64,000 nt of DNA, from contig NZ_CP045488.1 in assembly GCF_009392895.1 (NCBI RefSeq), positions 682,001 through 746,000 on the forward strand. Reading direction: 5' to 3'. Source of the stretch: Natronorubrum aibiense (GTDB taxonomy: Archaea; Halobacteriota; Halobacteria; Halobacteriales; Natrialbaceae). How positions within the stretch are numbered: the first letter of the stretch is position 1; each line of letters opens with the position of its first letter. The position numbers and the translations under genes were made by a program. Positions 8,703 to 17,303 of the stretch are shown one piece after another. Under the pieces are notes generated by a model. That model was not told the origin of the DNA, searched no databases, and worked only from the letters and a program-made list of their open reading frames with translations.

Positions 8703-10061
8703 GTGACTGACACGACGGCGACGGAGTCGGCAGCCACCCCCTATCGCGGTGCGCCGTCGCGAGACAAGTTGCTCGAGATCGCCAGATACTTCCTGTTTAT
8801 CGGTATCGTCGGCTTCGGTGGTCCGCTCGTCCACATCGCGATGATGGAGTCCGACCTCGTCGGCGAGGACAGCCGCGAGTGGACGGACGAGTCGACGTTC
8901 ATGGAGGGGCTCGCGATCTGTAACACCCTCCCCGGGCCTGCCTCGACACAGCTGGGGATCTTCATGGGCTGGATCTACGCCGGCAATCCCGGCGCGGTCG
9001 TCGCCGGCTTCTTCTTCATGCTGCCGACGTTCGTCATCGTCGTCTTGTTCTCGTGGCTCTATTTCGCCTATCAGGCGGTGCCGTCGGTCGAAGCACTGTT
9101 TTACGGCATCAACCCGGTCGTGATCGGACTCATCGTCGGGGCGTCGTGGTCGATGGCACGGAGTGCGCTCGCGGAGGGACGGGCCGACACCGAGTTTCGG
9201 CTCGGCGGCGAAACGTGGTCGATCGACTACCTGCTGGTGGGACTGCTCGCCGCTGCACTCGTCGTGACGGCTACCATCGGTACCAATCCGGTCGTTCAGT
9301 TCGTCGTCGCCGGGGCGATCGCGGTCGGCATCTACCGCTCGACGTGGGTTCGCCGGAACTGGCGTCGCGTCTCAGTGTGGTCGAGCGGTGCGATTGTCGT
9401 CGGCGTCGCGTTTGCAGTTCGTGATCGGTTATTCGACCTTCTCGGCCCGGCGACACGGCGAACCATCGAAACGAGCCCGTTGTGGGGACTCCTTCTCGCA
9501 ATCTGGGCGAACCCGTGGGTGCAACTGTTCGCGTTCATGATCTACACCGGCTCGTTCATCTACGGCGGCGGGCTCGTGTTGATCCCCTTCATCGAACTCT
9601 ACGTCGTCAACGAGTTCGGCTGGATGACCGGCCGCGAGTTCGTCGACGGCATCGCAATCGGCCAACTCTCACCCGGCCCGGTCGTGATGACGACGGCGTT
9701 CGTCGGCTACAAACTCATGCTCGACACCTACGGTCTGGTTTCGGTCGCCGTCGTCGGGGCGTTCGTCGCGATGGTCGGTGCCTTCGGCCCCTCGTTTGCG
9801 TTCATCATGGGCTTCTTCCCATACTTCGCGCGCGTCCGGGAGAACGACATCGTCCAGTCAGCACTCATCGGCGTCAACGCCGCGGTCGTCGGGGCGATTT
9901 TAGGCGCAACCGTGACACTGGCGCTTGAGTCGTTCGTCGACAGCTTCACGGTCGCTCTGGCAGCCGTAACCAGCGTGCTGTTCATCCGTGACGTTCACGC
10001 CGCGTACCTCATCCTCGGTGGCGGTGGCGTAGGTATGGCGTGGTATTTTCTCATCATCTAA
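8703..10061 (+). CDS. chrA: chromate transporter family protein (ChrA, two CHR domains)
   Basis: Polytopic membrane protein of 452 residues, the normal size of long-chain CHR-family transporters, which export chromate (possibly exchanging sulfate). Two homologous halves each hold a CHR domain. The first has FIGIVGFGGPLVHIAMM and NTLPGPASTQLGIFMG near the N-terminus. The second has YTGSFIYGGGLVLIPFI and IGQLSPGPVVMTTAFVGY near residues 285-330. The repeated GFGGP / PGP pattern is diagnostic. The start is GTG, chosen because a TATA-like box lies about 28 bases upstream. Convergent with the acyl-CoA dehydrogenase downstream. The substrate is inferred from the family; no sulfur or chromate genes are nearby. 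Confidence 0.88.
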   Translation: MTDTTATESAATPYRGAPSRDKLLEIARYFLFIGIVGFGGPLVHIAMMESDLVGEDSREWTDESTFMEGLAICNTLPGPASTQLGIFMGWIYAGNPGAVVAGFFFMLPTFVIVVLFSWLYFAYQAVPSVEALFYGINPVVIGLIVGASWSMARSALAEGRADTEFRLGGETWSIDYLLVGLLAAALVVTATIGTNPVVQFVVAGAIAVGIYRSTWVRRNWRRVSVWSSGAIVVGVAFAVRDRLFDLLGPATRRTIETSPLWGLLLAIWANPWVQLFAFMIYTGSFIYGGGLVLIPFIELYVVNEFGWMTGREFVDGIAIGQLSPGPVVMTTAFVGYKLMLDTYGLVSVAVVGAFVAMVGAFGPSFAFIMGFFPYFARVRENDIVQSALIGVNAAVVGAILGATVTLALESFVDSFTVALAAVTSVLFIRDVHAAYLILGGGGVGMAWYFLII

Positions 10062-10089
10062 GCGCGAAAAATGGCCCCGTTGTTTTTCC

Positions 10090-10135
10090 ACGTGTGCCCC
10101 TGGGGCCGCCATCCACGCCTCTGGATGGCACACGT
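10090..10135. repeat. nested hairpin between convergent genes
   Basis: ACGTGTGCC (10090-10098) pairs perfectly with GGCACACGT (10127-10135), and inside it ATCCA (111-115 of this block of ten thousand) pairs with TGGAT. The T-run TGTTTTT lies just before it on the plus strand. The likely role is a two-way transcription end between chrA and the acyl-CoA dehydrogenase. The remaining bases up to 10301 contain nothing I recognise. Confidence 0.4.
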
Positions 10136-10301
10136 CGATAGACGATCGTTTGACACAAATTGATTGCCTAACAGGTTGGGGATGCTATCGCTCGCTCCGC
10201 TGGCGTGCCGGTCCTCGCCCGACAGACATCGTCGAACTCGCGCGTCGAACTCGCGGATCGATTCTGAGCACTCGAGTACGTCCGACTCGCTCTCGGCGAC
10301 T

Positions 10302-11441
10302 CTAGAGGAGTTGATCGGCGATGATGTTCTTCTGGATCTCGCTGGTCCCCTCGTAGATCTTCGTGATACGGGCGTCGCGGTAGTAGCGTTCGGCCGGGTA
10401 GTCCGTCACGTAGCCCGCACCGCCGTGAACCTGTACGCCCTCGTCGGCGACCTCGACCGAAATCTCGCTGGCGAACAGCTTCGCCATACTTGAGTACTGG
10501 GCGGCGACGTCCTGATTGTTGTTCTCGACCTGACTGGCGGCACGGTAGGTCAGCGAGCGGGCGGCTTCGACTTTCGTCGCCATCTCGGCGAGTTTGTGCT
10601 CGATAGCCTGGAACTCCTTGATCTTTCGGTCGAACTGCTCGCGTTCGGTGGCGTACTCGATAGCGGCATCGAGCGCACCCTGTGCAGCTCCGACGGCCTG
10701 TGCAGCGACGCTGGTACGGCCGGACGCAAAGAACTCCATCAGCTGGTAGAAGCCCTGATCGACCTCGCCGATGACGTTCTCGGCGGGCACGCGGACGTCG
10801 TCGAGAACGACTTCGGCGAGATCGGAGGCGCGAATCCCGAGTTTGTTGTCGATCTTCTCGGTCGAGACCCCGTCGGTGTCCATCTCGACGAGGAAGGCAG
10901 TGATGCCGCGATGCCCGTCTCCGGGACTCGTCTTTGCCATCGCAACACCGACGTCGGCGACGGTCCCGTTGGTGATCCACATCTTGCTCCCGTTTATGAC
11001 GTAGTCGTCGCCATCTCGCTCGGCCACCGTCTCCATCCCGGCGACGTTCGAGCCATGTGCGGGTTCGGAGATCATCGAACAGGACGCGCTCTCTCCGGCG
11101 GCGATTTTGGGGAGCCACTCCTCTTTCATCCATTCGTCGCCGAACTCGAGGATCATGTTCGTCCCGAAGCCAGCGCTGCCGACGGCTGAACCGATCCCAG
11201 GGTCGGCTCGCCAGAGCTCTTCGGTGACGATCGTACTCGAGAGCTTGTCCATCCCCGCGCCGCCGTACTCGAGCGGGATCGCCGGTGCGACGAAATCGTA
11301 CTCGGCAGCCTTCTTGCGGAGCGCTTCCGGGTATCTGTGCTCGCGGTCGTGCTCTTCCGCGACTGGCTTCATCTCGTTTTCGCCGAACTCGCGAACGGCC
11401 TCCCGAATCGCTTCATGCTCGTCAGACAGCGTAAATGCCAT
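10302..11441 (-). CDS. acyl-CoA dehydrogenase
   Basis: FAD-dependent enzyme that introduces the alpha,beta double bond into acyl-CoA thioesters, the first step of beta-oxidation or branched-chain acid breakdown. The 379-residue length is typical. Seen: N-terminal helical domain (IPLEYGGAGMDKLSS), middle beta domain (SMISEPAHGSNVAGM, NGSKMWITNG), and C-terminal helices with HGGAGYVTDYPAERYYRD and the catalytic-glutamate loop IYEGTSEIQK near residue 362. This places it with short/branched-chain types in which the base lies in the C-terminal YEG(T)SEIQ motif. It stands alone; an electron-transfer flavoprotein gene is not nearby. Substrate chain length cannot be told. Confidence 0.93.
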   Translation of the reverse strand: MAFTLSDEHEAIREAVREFGENEMKPVAEEHDREHRYPEALRKKAAEYDFVAPAIPLEYGGAGMDKLSSTIVTEELWRADPGIGSAVGSAGFGTNMILEFGDEWMKEEWLPKIAAGESASCSMISEPAHGSNVAGMETVAERDGDDYVINGSKMWITNGTVADVGVAMAKTSPGDGHRGITAFLVEMDTDGVSTEKIDNKLGIRASDLAEVVLDDVRVPAENVIGEVDQGFYQLMEFFASGRTSVAAQAVGAAQGALDAAIEYATEREQFDRKIKEFQAIEHKLAEMATKVEAARSLTYRAASQVENNNQDVAAQYSSMAKLFASEISVEVADEGVQVHGGAGYVTDYPAERYYRDARITKIYEGTSEIQKNIIADQLL

Positions 11442-11619
11442 ACCCGGTTATCGGGTAGGAATGACAAAATAGCTTCGGCGAATGTAACCGATAAAAGGAG
11501 AAATAGGAATAAATCTAACACTGTAAGACTTCTCCTCGACAGCCAGCGTGGGCTCGATCCAAGGGGCGCTGCCCCTCCGCGTCCGCACGTTTATCAGTGA
11601 TCACGGGACCAACGGGGAT

Positions 11620-12090
11620 ATGCCACACCGACCATCACGGCGCACAGTTCTCCAGATGCTCGGTTCGATCGGGACAGCAACCATCGCCAACTCGACAGCA
11701 GTCAGTGCAACTCCCAGCTGTGATGCGATCCGGACAGACGGCACTCACTCCCAAACGAGTGGCGTGTCGGCAGACGACCACCCAGACGGGGCAACACGCT
11801 ATGTCGCCGTCGTCGATCGAATCGTCGACGGGGAGCACGTCGTCTTGTTGCTCGAGGACGGCGGCGACCTCGTCGACCAGCACGTCGAGCCGAAAGCGAC
11901 GTTCGATGAAATCGCAGAACGGGACGTCGTACAGGTCGTGCTCAAAGACGACTCGCTGCTGGCGTACACCCATCTATCAACGCGATCGGGCCACAGCAGG
12001 AACACTCGAGGACGGTCTATCGCCGATCGCGCAACGACCACTCCTCAGAATCGACGGAGCACGACTGACGGCGTCAGTGGCTCGTTTTAG
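11620..12090 (+). CDS. Tat-signal protein with DUF3006-like domain
   Basis: About 156 residues. The N-terminus SRRTVLQMLGSIGTATIA looks like a twin-arginine signal followed by a hydrophobic stretch, suggesting export in folded form. The core at about 60-115 (VAVVDRIVDGEHVVLLLEDG and VVQVVLKDDSLLAY) resembles the small DUF3006 beta domain. The remaining 40 residues are polar and probably disordered. The start is the ATG at 11620, which gives the clean Tat signal and has a GGGG stretch just before it; an upstream frame extension adds no recognisable sequence. Function unknown. tRNA-Ile lies downstream on the other strand. Confidence 0.6.
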   Translation: MPHRPSRRTVLQMLGSIGTATIANSTAVSATPSCDAIRTDGTHSQTSGVSADDHPDGATRYVAVVDRIVDGEHVVLLLEDGGDLVDQHVEPKATFDEIAERDVVQVVLKDDSLLAYTHLSTRSGHSRNTRGRSIADRATTTPQNRRSTTDGVSGSF

Positions 12091-12184
12091 CGACCAGGGT
12101 CACGCTCGAAAGCTACCGCTGTGACCAGAACCGAGCGTATGCCGTACGGACGACTGCCTCACGAATTTGCTCGTTGGAAAAGTA

Positions 12185-12258
12185 TGGGCCAACTCGGATT
12201 TGAACCGAGAGCCTCCACCTTATCAGAGTGGCGCTCAACCTGATTGAGCTATTGGCCC
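12185..12258 (-). tRNA. tRNA-Ile (GAT)
   Basis: The complement folds as a standard cloverleaf: acceptor GGGCCAA/TTGGCCC, anticodon stem CCACT/GGTGG with loop CTGATAA (anticodon GAT) and a T-arm with GGTTCAAATCC. The discriminator is A; no CCA is encoded. No intron. Confidence 0.95.
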
Positions 12259-12326
12259 GCGTTCGCATTCAGTAGTTGTTGGCTGGTATGTTTAAGAGTT
12301 TCTTTCTTCGAGCGCTGTGAGATTCG

Positions 12327-12938
12327 CTACCGAGCAGAGGGATCGTCGGGCTCGTCGTCGACGTCGTCGGCTGCATCCGACGTGCGTTCGGTTCCGAAGT
12401 CGATCGTGTAGGAGTCCTCACTGGGGTCGGCATCCACGGAGTAGTCATCGGCACCTAGATCGTAGGTGCCGCTCTCGGTCGGCGTCTGGTTTCCACCTCG
12501 AGCCATCCCCTCGTCGGGGAAGCCGAAGGTCCAGACTTTGCCGCTTGCGAAGCCGCCCGTTTTCTTGTCCGCGTACGGAACGATCACGAAGCGTTTGAGG
12601 CCGGCGCGGATCGGAAGCCGGGTCACCGGGAGTACGAGCAGGAAGCCGATGGCGTCGGTGACCAGCCCGGGCGTGAGCAGGAACGCTCCCGCGGCGATCA
12701 ACAGCCCGCCGTCGAGCAGTTCGTTCGTCGGCGGCTTGCCTTGGGCCAGCGATCGCTGCATCTTTCGGATGGTTCGGCGACCCTCGGCACGGACGAGCAA
12801 CATGCCGACGAGTCCGGTCAGGACGACGAGCAACACCATTCCCACCCAGCCGAGATACGTCGTCTGGCTGACGACGATCGCGAGGATCACCGCATCGAGA
12901 AACGGGATGAGCAGGAGCGCGAAGATCCACCGGAGCAT
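12327..12938 (-). CDS. fxsA: FxsA family membrane protein
   Basis: Inner-membrane protein of 203 residues. The first 120 residues match the FxsA family: hydrophobic helices at about 3-22 and 28-48, a basic patch AEGRRTIRKMQRSLAQGKPP, then DGGLLIAAGAFLLTPGLVTD and GFLLVLPVTRLPIRAGL. In E. coli, FxsA overproduction lets F plasmid-bearing cells escape exclusion of phage T7; its normal role is unclear. The C-terminal 80 residues are strongly acidic and probably disordered, a common haloarchaeal extension. It faces the DUF255 gene across a 158-bp divergent promoter region. Confidence 0.85.
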   Translation of the reverse strand: MLRWIFALLLIPFLDAVILAIVVSQTTYLGWVGMVLLVVLTGLVGMLLVRAEGRRTIRKMQRSLAQGKPPTNELLDGGLLIAAGAFLLTPGLVTDAIGFLLVLPVTRLPIRAGLKRFVIVPYADKKTGGFASGKVWTFGFPDEGMARGGNQTPTESGTYDLGADDYSVDADPSEDSYTIDFGTERTSDAADDVDDEPDDPSAR

Positions 12939-13096
12939 GCCCCGATATAGCCGGTGGAGGGTGAAAACGCTTTACTCTCATATTCTTTGCAACGAGCGCC
13001 ACGCCCTCGAGTCGAGCCGGCTACTTCGAGTTGCGACGAGAGACGGTATTCAGTAGCGAACGAAGGGCTTACGCCTGCGACAGCCGAGGCTTCGGT

Positions 13097-14746
13097 ATGA
13101 ACGATCCGACCCGTGTCGAGTGGCGCGAGTGGGGACAGGACGCCTTCGACGAGGCGACGAAGGCGGACAAGCCCGTCTTGCTCTCACTCACTGCGACGTG
13201 GTGTGATCACTGCCACGAGATGGACCGCGCGACCTACGCGGAGCCACGAATCGCGGCCAACGTCAACGATAGTTTCGTCCCGGTTCGGGTCGACGCCGAC
13301 CGTCGCCCGCGCGTGCGTGATCGGTACAATATGGGTGGCTTTCCCTCGACGGTCTTTCTCGCGCCGAACGGCGCTGTCCTGACCGGTGCGGGCTATCTCG
13401 GACCCGACGGGATGCGACAGGTTCTGGATAGCGTCCGGACCATGTGGGAGACAAACGGCAGCGGCGCCGCACGGATCCCACGGCCGCTTCGGGAGGACAA
13501 CCCGCCCGCAGGCGAGTTGACGGCTGACATCGAAGCCGCGATGCTCGGGCAACTCACCGAAACCTACGACGAAACAGCCGGCGGCTGGGGCGAGAGTCCG
13601 AAGTTTCCGTTGCCCGATGCCCTCGAGTTCGCGCTCAAACGCGACCGGCGAATGGCACTGCGGTCGTTCGACGCCGTGAGCGCGAACCTGTTAGACGAGT
13701 ACGACGGCGGCTTCTATCGCTTCGCGACCGAACGGGATTGGGCGGGACTCCAACACGAGAAACTGCTCGACTCCAACGGCGCGCTCGTCCGCGCGTTCGC
13801 AAACGCCTACTTGCATACGGGCAGCGACGAGTACCGCGAGCCAGCCGAGCGAACCATCGAGTATCTCACGACGACGCTCTGGAACGCCGACGCTTCGGCC
13901 TTTATGAACAGCCAAGCACCCGGCGAGGACGATGCGCACACCCTCGATGCAACGGACCGCGCCGGCGCAGCCGAGCCGCCGGTCGATGAGGGTGTCTTCG
14001 CCGGCCCCAACGGACTGGCTATCGAAGGACTATGTACGTACTACGCCTACACCGACGACGAGCGCGCGCGACGCTACGCCGAACGCGCTCTCGAAACGCT
14101 CCGAGAGGACCTGCTCGTAGACGGTGTGGCCGCTCACACACTCGAGCGCGGCGTCGAACGCGACGCACACGGCGACCCGATTCCGCTGTTGCTCAATCAG
14201 GCCCGCACGCTGGCGGCGCTGACGACCGCCGCGAGCACGATCGAACCGGCCGTTCTCGAGGACGCAACGACGGTCGCGGACGCGACGATCGAGCACCTGT
14301 ACGACGAGGATTCGTTCCTCGATGCACCGGCGGTGGGTGCCGGCCTGCTCGACCGACCATTGCGGCCGCTGGACGCGAACGTCGCCATCGCGGACGGGCT
14401 GCTCGAGCTGTCGGTGTTGACGGGCACACAGCGCTACCGCGACCTCGCTCGGGAAACGCTCGAGGCCTTCGCCGGCGCGAGCGATCGCTTCGGCGTGCAG
14501 GTCGCCGGCTACGCGACGGTCGTCTCGCGGCTCCTCGAGGGGCCGCTGGTGATCGCCGTCGGCGACGAGCCCGGAGCCGACCTCCATCGGGCGGCCCTGC
14601 GACTCGCCGACCACGAGAAAATCGTCGTTCCCGACGCCGACGACCTCGAGTCAGAAACGGCACGAGTCGAACTTGGCGACCGCGTTTCGTCGGTCGCTGA
14701 AACCCCCGACGAGTTGAGTAAACGCGTTCAGCACGTCCTCGAGTAA
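13097..14746 (+). CDS. thioredoxin-fold protein with DUF255 / YyaL-like domain
   Basis: About 549 residues. The N-terminal 130 residues are a thioredoxin-like domain with ATWCDHCHEMD (Cys36-x2-Cys39) and a cis-proline region GGFPSTVFLAPNG. The rest is an alpha/alpha-barrel-like region (GGWGESPKFPLPDALEF, LLDEYDGGFYRFATERDW, NSQAPGEDD) as in the YyaL/SPATA20 family, which may act on carbohydrate-like ligands. The family is usually near 700 residues, so this copy is shorter, which is common in haloarchaea. The start at 13097 gives the conserved beginning; 22 further upstream residues are in frame but unlike the family. The TrmB regulator follows in the same direction. Substrate unknown. Confidence 0.8.
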   Translation: MNDPTRVEWREWGQDAFDEATKADKPVLLSLTATWCDHCHEMDRATYAEPRIAANVNDSFVPVRVDADRRPRVRDRYNMGGFPSTVFLAPNGAVLTGAGYLGPDGMRQVLDSVRTMWETNGSGAARIPRPLREDNPPAGELTADIEAAMLGQLTETYDETAGGWGESPKFPLPDALEFALKRDRRMALRSFDAVSANLLDEYDGGFYRFATERDWAGLQHEKLLDSNGALVRAFANAYLHTGSDEYREPAERTIEYLTTTLWNADASAFMNSQAPGEDDAHTLDATDRAGAAEPPVDEGVFAGPNGLAIEGLCTYYAYTDDERARRYAERALETLREDLLVDGVAAHTLERGVERDAHGDPIPLLLNQARTLAALTTAASTIEPAVLEDATTVADATIEHLYDEDSFLDAPAVGAGLLDRPLRPLDANVAIADGLLELSVLTGTQRYRDLARETLEAFAGASDRFGVQVAGYATVVSRLLEGPLVIAVGDEPGADLHRAALRLADHEKIVVPDADDLESETARVELGDRVSSVAETPDELSKRVQHVLE

Positions 14747-14832
14747 CGCCAACGGGCACTGCTGTAGCCGGACAACTGTGCCTCTGTCAAACCACCACAG
14801 CGTTTATGTTTCTTCGGTTGGTCGATCATCAT

Positions 14833-15636
14833 ATGGCCAGTCTCAGGGATCTCGGGCTCTCGGAGTACGAAGCTCGAGCGTATCGGGCACTGCTTAATAC
14901 CGGACCAACAACAGCCAAGGAGTTGTCGCGCGCGAGCGACGTGCCGATGGGGCGGATCTACGACGTGCTAAACAGCATCGAGCAGTACAACCTCGTCCGG
15001 AGCCAAACCGCGAGTCGACCGAAAAAGTACGTCGCCGTCGAGCCCGCGACGGCGCTGGATCGACTGCTCGACGACAAGAAACGCGAACTCGAAGAGAAAG
15101 CCGATCAGTACGAGTCGATCGTCGACGACCTCTCCGACGAACTCGACGCCGCCGAGCCGGTCGAAGACCAATTCTGGACCGCCGCCGTCGGCCCCGATGA
15201 GACGATCGATCTCCTGCTCGAGCGGCTCGCGGCCGCCGACGATCACATCGTGATGGTCTCGGCCGATCCCGCCCCCCAGTGGGACATGCAGGCTGTCAGC
15301 GAAACGGTCAACGCTCATCTCGAGGACGCCCTCGATCGGGGCGTCTCGGTCGATCTCCTGATGACGCGCGAGATGGTCGGCTCGCTCTCCGAAGCGGTCG
15401 GTCGACGCTACCGAGAGACGCTCCAACAGCGCGCCGACTTCGACGTGCGGACGAACGACGACATCACGGGCTCGTTCAACATCATCGACGGCGTCGAGGT
15501 CTGCATTCAGGTGCCGAATCCGCTCTCTTCGGGCGAGGCGTTCGGCATGATCGACCTCAAAGACCCCGAGTTCGCTGCGAACGTCCACGAGGAGTTCGTT
15601 CCCCGCTGGGACGAAGCGGAGCCGCTCGAGTTCTGA
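14833..15636 (+). CDS. TrmB family transcriptional regulator
   Basis: DNA-binding regulator of 267 residues. The N-terminal winged helix (LRDLGLSEYEARAYRALL, then TTAKELSRASDVPMGRIYDV) is the classic TrmB start, followed by a coiled-coil dimerisation helix (about 85-115) and an effector domain with DDHIVMVSADP and a phospholipase-D-like core. TrmB proteins in archaea sense sugars and control sugar uptake, glycolysis or gluconeogenesis genes. No sugar transporter lies beside it, so the target is unknown; the glucan genes at the start of the window are 10 kb away. An ATG nine codons upstream is possible, but MASLRDLGL is the conserved start. Confidence 0.85.
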   Translation: MASLRDLGLSEYEARAYRALLNTGPTTAKELSRASDVPMGRIYDVLNSIEQYNLVRSQTASRPKKYVAVEPATALDRLLDDKKRELEEKADQYESIVDDLSDELDAAEPVEDQFWTAAVGPDETIDLLLERLAAADDHIVMVSADPAPQWDMQAVSETVNAHLEDALDRGVSVDLLMTREMVGSLSEAVGRRYRETLQQRADFDVRTNDDITGSFNIIDGVEVCIQVPNPLSSGEAFGMIDLKDPEFAANVHEEFVPRWDEAEPLEF

Positions 15637-15665
15637 GTACTCGCGTTGAAAAACAGGGGTCGGAA

Positions 15666-16598
15666 TCAGTTCTCGCCGTTGACTTCCTCGCGCAGCGTCG
15701 CCATCTCGACGACGCGCTCGGCGTGGGCGTTGTGCTGGTGGATCGACTCGTCGTTAGATTGGGCCATCGTGATCACTGCGTCGTCCGGCAGGTGGTCGAA
15801 TTCGTCGACGACGCCGTCGGCCAGTGCGCGCACGCAGTCCTCGACGAACTTCGCGTCCGCGTGAGCCTCGTAGGTCATATGGTCCTCGTCGGGTCGTTTC
15901 GCGAGATTGTATATTCGGGCGCTCATCGAGTCGCGGGCGATGTCGATAATGTCGTTCAGATCGATCTCCGGATCGCCGTTGGATTCGACGGTCAGCGTCG
16001 CGTGGCCCCGCTGGGAGTGGCCCGGCTGGGGAACCTCTTCCAGGAACTGTGCGATCGTCTCGTCTTCGACGCCGAGGTTCTGGAGCGTCTCTTTCGCGCG
16101 TGAGGTAGACATTCCCTGCGAGCACGGACAGACGGTCATTCCCGTGACTTCCGCACCGATTTCCTCGCGCGTGCCGTCTTCGGTTGCCGTCGCAGACGCG
16201 ATAATATCGACCGTGTGTTGGGTCTCACGATCGCTCGCGGGCGTCTGCTCGCGGCGCATGAACTCGGCTTCCATCGACACTTGCGCTTTCGAGGTGTAAT
16301 CGTGTTTCTCGAGGAGTCGCTCTGCAGCCTCTCCACAGACTTCTTCGACGCGGTAGGCTTCTTCGCGGGTCGCGTCCTCTAAGATCTCGTCGATGACCTC
16401 CATGTTGCGGCTCATGTCTGCGCCCTTACGCCAGGCGGGAAGGTCGACGAAGACCTCGAACTCGGCGGTGAGCACGATCGGTCGTTTCCCCTCACGGGCG
16501 ATCTTGACGAGTTTGTCGACGCCGGTGACGCCGACCTGACTCAGACCGACGGTGACGTCGGGGGACGTCGCCTGCACGTCCGGCAGCTGGTGACTCAT
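15666..16598 (-). CDS. mptA: GTP cyclohydrolase MptA (FolE2-type)
   Basis: Fe(II)-dependent enzyme that opens GTP to 7,8-dihydroneopterin 2',3'-cyclic phosphate, the first step of archaeal pterin (methanopterin or folate) synthesis. About 310 residues, as expected. Seen: [20 protein letters not shown] and [21 protein letters not shown] at the N-terminus, the metal-site region [12 protein letters not shown] near residue 155, and [11 protein letters not shown] after it. The start MSHQLPDVQ is preferred to an ATG three codons earlier. MptD, a later pathway enzyme, lies at 45.6 kb in this window. Convergent with the TrmB gene. Confidence 0.9.
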   Translation of the reverse strand: MSHQLPDVQATSPDVTVGLSQVGVTGVDKLVKIAREGKRPIVLTAEFEVFVDLPAWRKGADMSRNMEVIDEILEDATREEAYRVEEVCGEAAERLLEKHDYTSKAQVSMEAEFMRREQTPASDRETQHTVDIIASATATEDGTREEIGAEVTGMTVCPCSQGMSTSRAKETLQNLGVEDETIAQFLEEVPQPGHSQRGHATLTVESNGDPEIDLNDIIDIARDSMSARIYNLAKRPDEDHMTYEAHADAKFVEDCVRALADGVVDEFDHLPDDAVITMAQSNDESIHQHNAHAERVVEMATLREEVNGEN

Positions 16599-16782
16599 TG
16601 TGCGCACTCAGGGCACGACGCGATTCAACCTTTCGGAACACGACATTCTCGGGCCGATCGGTCGCCCCGGTGAGGTGAGGCCACACTATCCGGAAACGGG
16701 TACTGAACCAGCCGATGAGACGCACTGCTCATGGCAATCACTATTGCGACGGTTGATCGATCGTCTCGTTCGCGTGCGCCGC

Positions 16783-16863
16783 TTTAAGTCCCTCTGGTCA
16801 CAAGGTAGAGCTATGACGGGATACCGTCGTTCTCGAGCATCCGCAACTGGTGAGCAACGGCCA
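16783..16863 (+). promoter_or_regulatory. promoter-like repeat, copy 1 (TATA box plus possible small transcript)
   Basis: TTTAAG at 16783 is followed by CTCTGGTCACAAGGT and, exactly 30 bases after the first T, by A of CTATGACGGGA. The predicted start site falls on this A. The next bases GACGG/CCGTC can form a hairpin. An 18-codon reading frame starting at that ATG could be a leaderless small protein, but the frame is not clearly kept between copies. Confidence 0.65.
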
Positions 16864-16927
16864 CGGTGATTCCCTTCGTTCGTTGATCGAAGCACTCGAG
16901 CAGTGATCGCCGTCGTTGACGGCATCT

Positions 16928-16998
16928 TTTAAGAACCTCTCGTCATAAGACAAAGCTACGACGGGAAGTCATCGTTCTAGGGACACTACACTCCAGCA
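16928..16998 (+). promoter_or_regulatory. promoter-like repeat, copy 2
   Basis: This is the most diverged copy. TTTAAG at 16928, then CTCTCGTCATAAG, and the conserved A of CTACGACGGGA at 16958, again 30 bases on. ATG is ACG here, so no small protein could start at the same place. GAC/GTC can pair downstream. Confidence 0.6.
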
Positions 16999-17082
16999 GT
17001 GCGTCTGGACTTAATCGCACGTCTGGCCCGGGCTGAGTCACTCAGAACTCTCGTGGTTTGCCACTGGTCGAGCCGTCGTTTT

Positions 17083-17171
17083 TTTAAGTATCTCTCGCCA
17101 CAAGGTAGAGCTATGACGGGAAGTCGTCGTTCTCGAGCATCCACAACTGGTGAGCGACGGCCATACACGAC
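17083..17171 (+). promoter_or_regulatory. promoter-like repeat, copy 3
   Basis: TTTAAG at 17083 and A of CTATGACGGGA at 17113. This copy is nearly the same as copy 1 for some 80 bases, including CTCGAGCATCC and CAACTGGTGAGC past the start site. Copies 1 and 3 therefore look like a recent duplication of promoter plus transcript. Confidence 0.65.
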
Positions 17172-17212
17172 AGATACTTCTCGAGGAGCGGCCATCGTCG
17201 GTCCGCCTCTTC

Positions 17213-17252
17213 TTTAAGTACTTCTGGTCACAAGGTGAAGCTACGAAGGGCA
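17213..17252 (+). promoter_or_regulatory. promoter-like repeat, copy 4, likely promoter of the nucleotidyltransferase gene
   Basis: TTTAAG at 17213, CTTCTGGTCACAAGGT, and A of CTACGAAGGGC at 17243. It differs from the ACGACGGGA type and shares ACGAAGGGC only with copy 7, the other copy that lies directly before a long gene. It would give an mRNA with a leader of about 60 nt before the ATG at 17304. Confidence 0.65.
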
Positions 17253-17303
17253 TTTGGGTCTGGTCCACCCGCTTTTGCGGACGCTATTGGTCGAGCAACA
17301 GCT

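Noticed and set aside
10168-11133. 321-codon frame inside the acyl-CoA dehydrogenase gene, same strand
   Set aside because: Arginine-rich translation typical of an out-of-frame reading of a high-GC gene; the dehydrogenase frame has all expected motifs.
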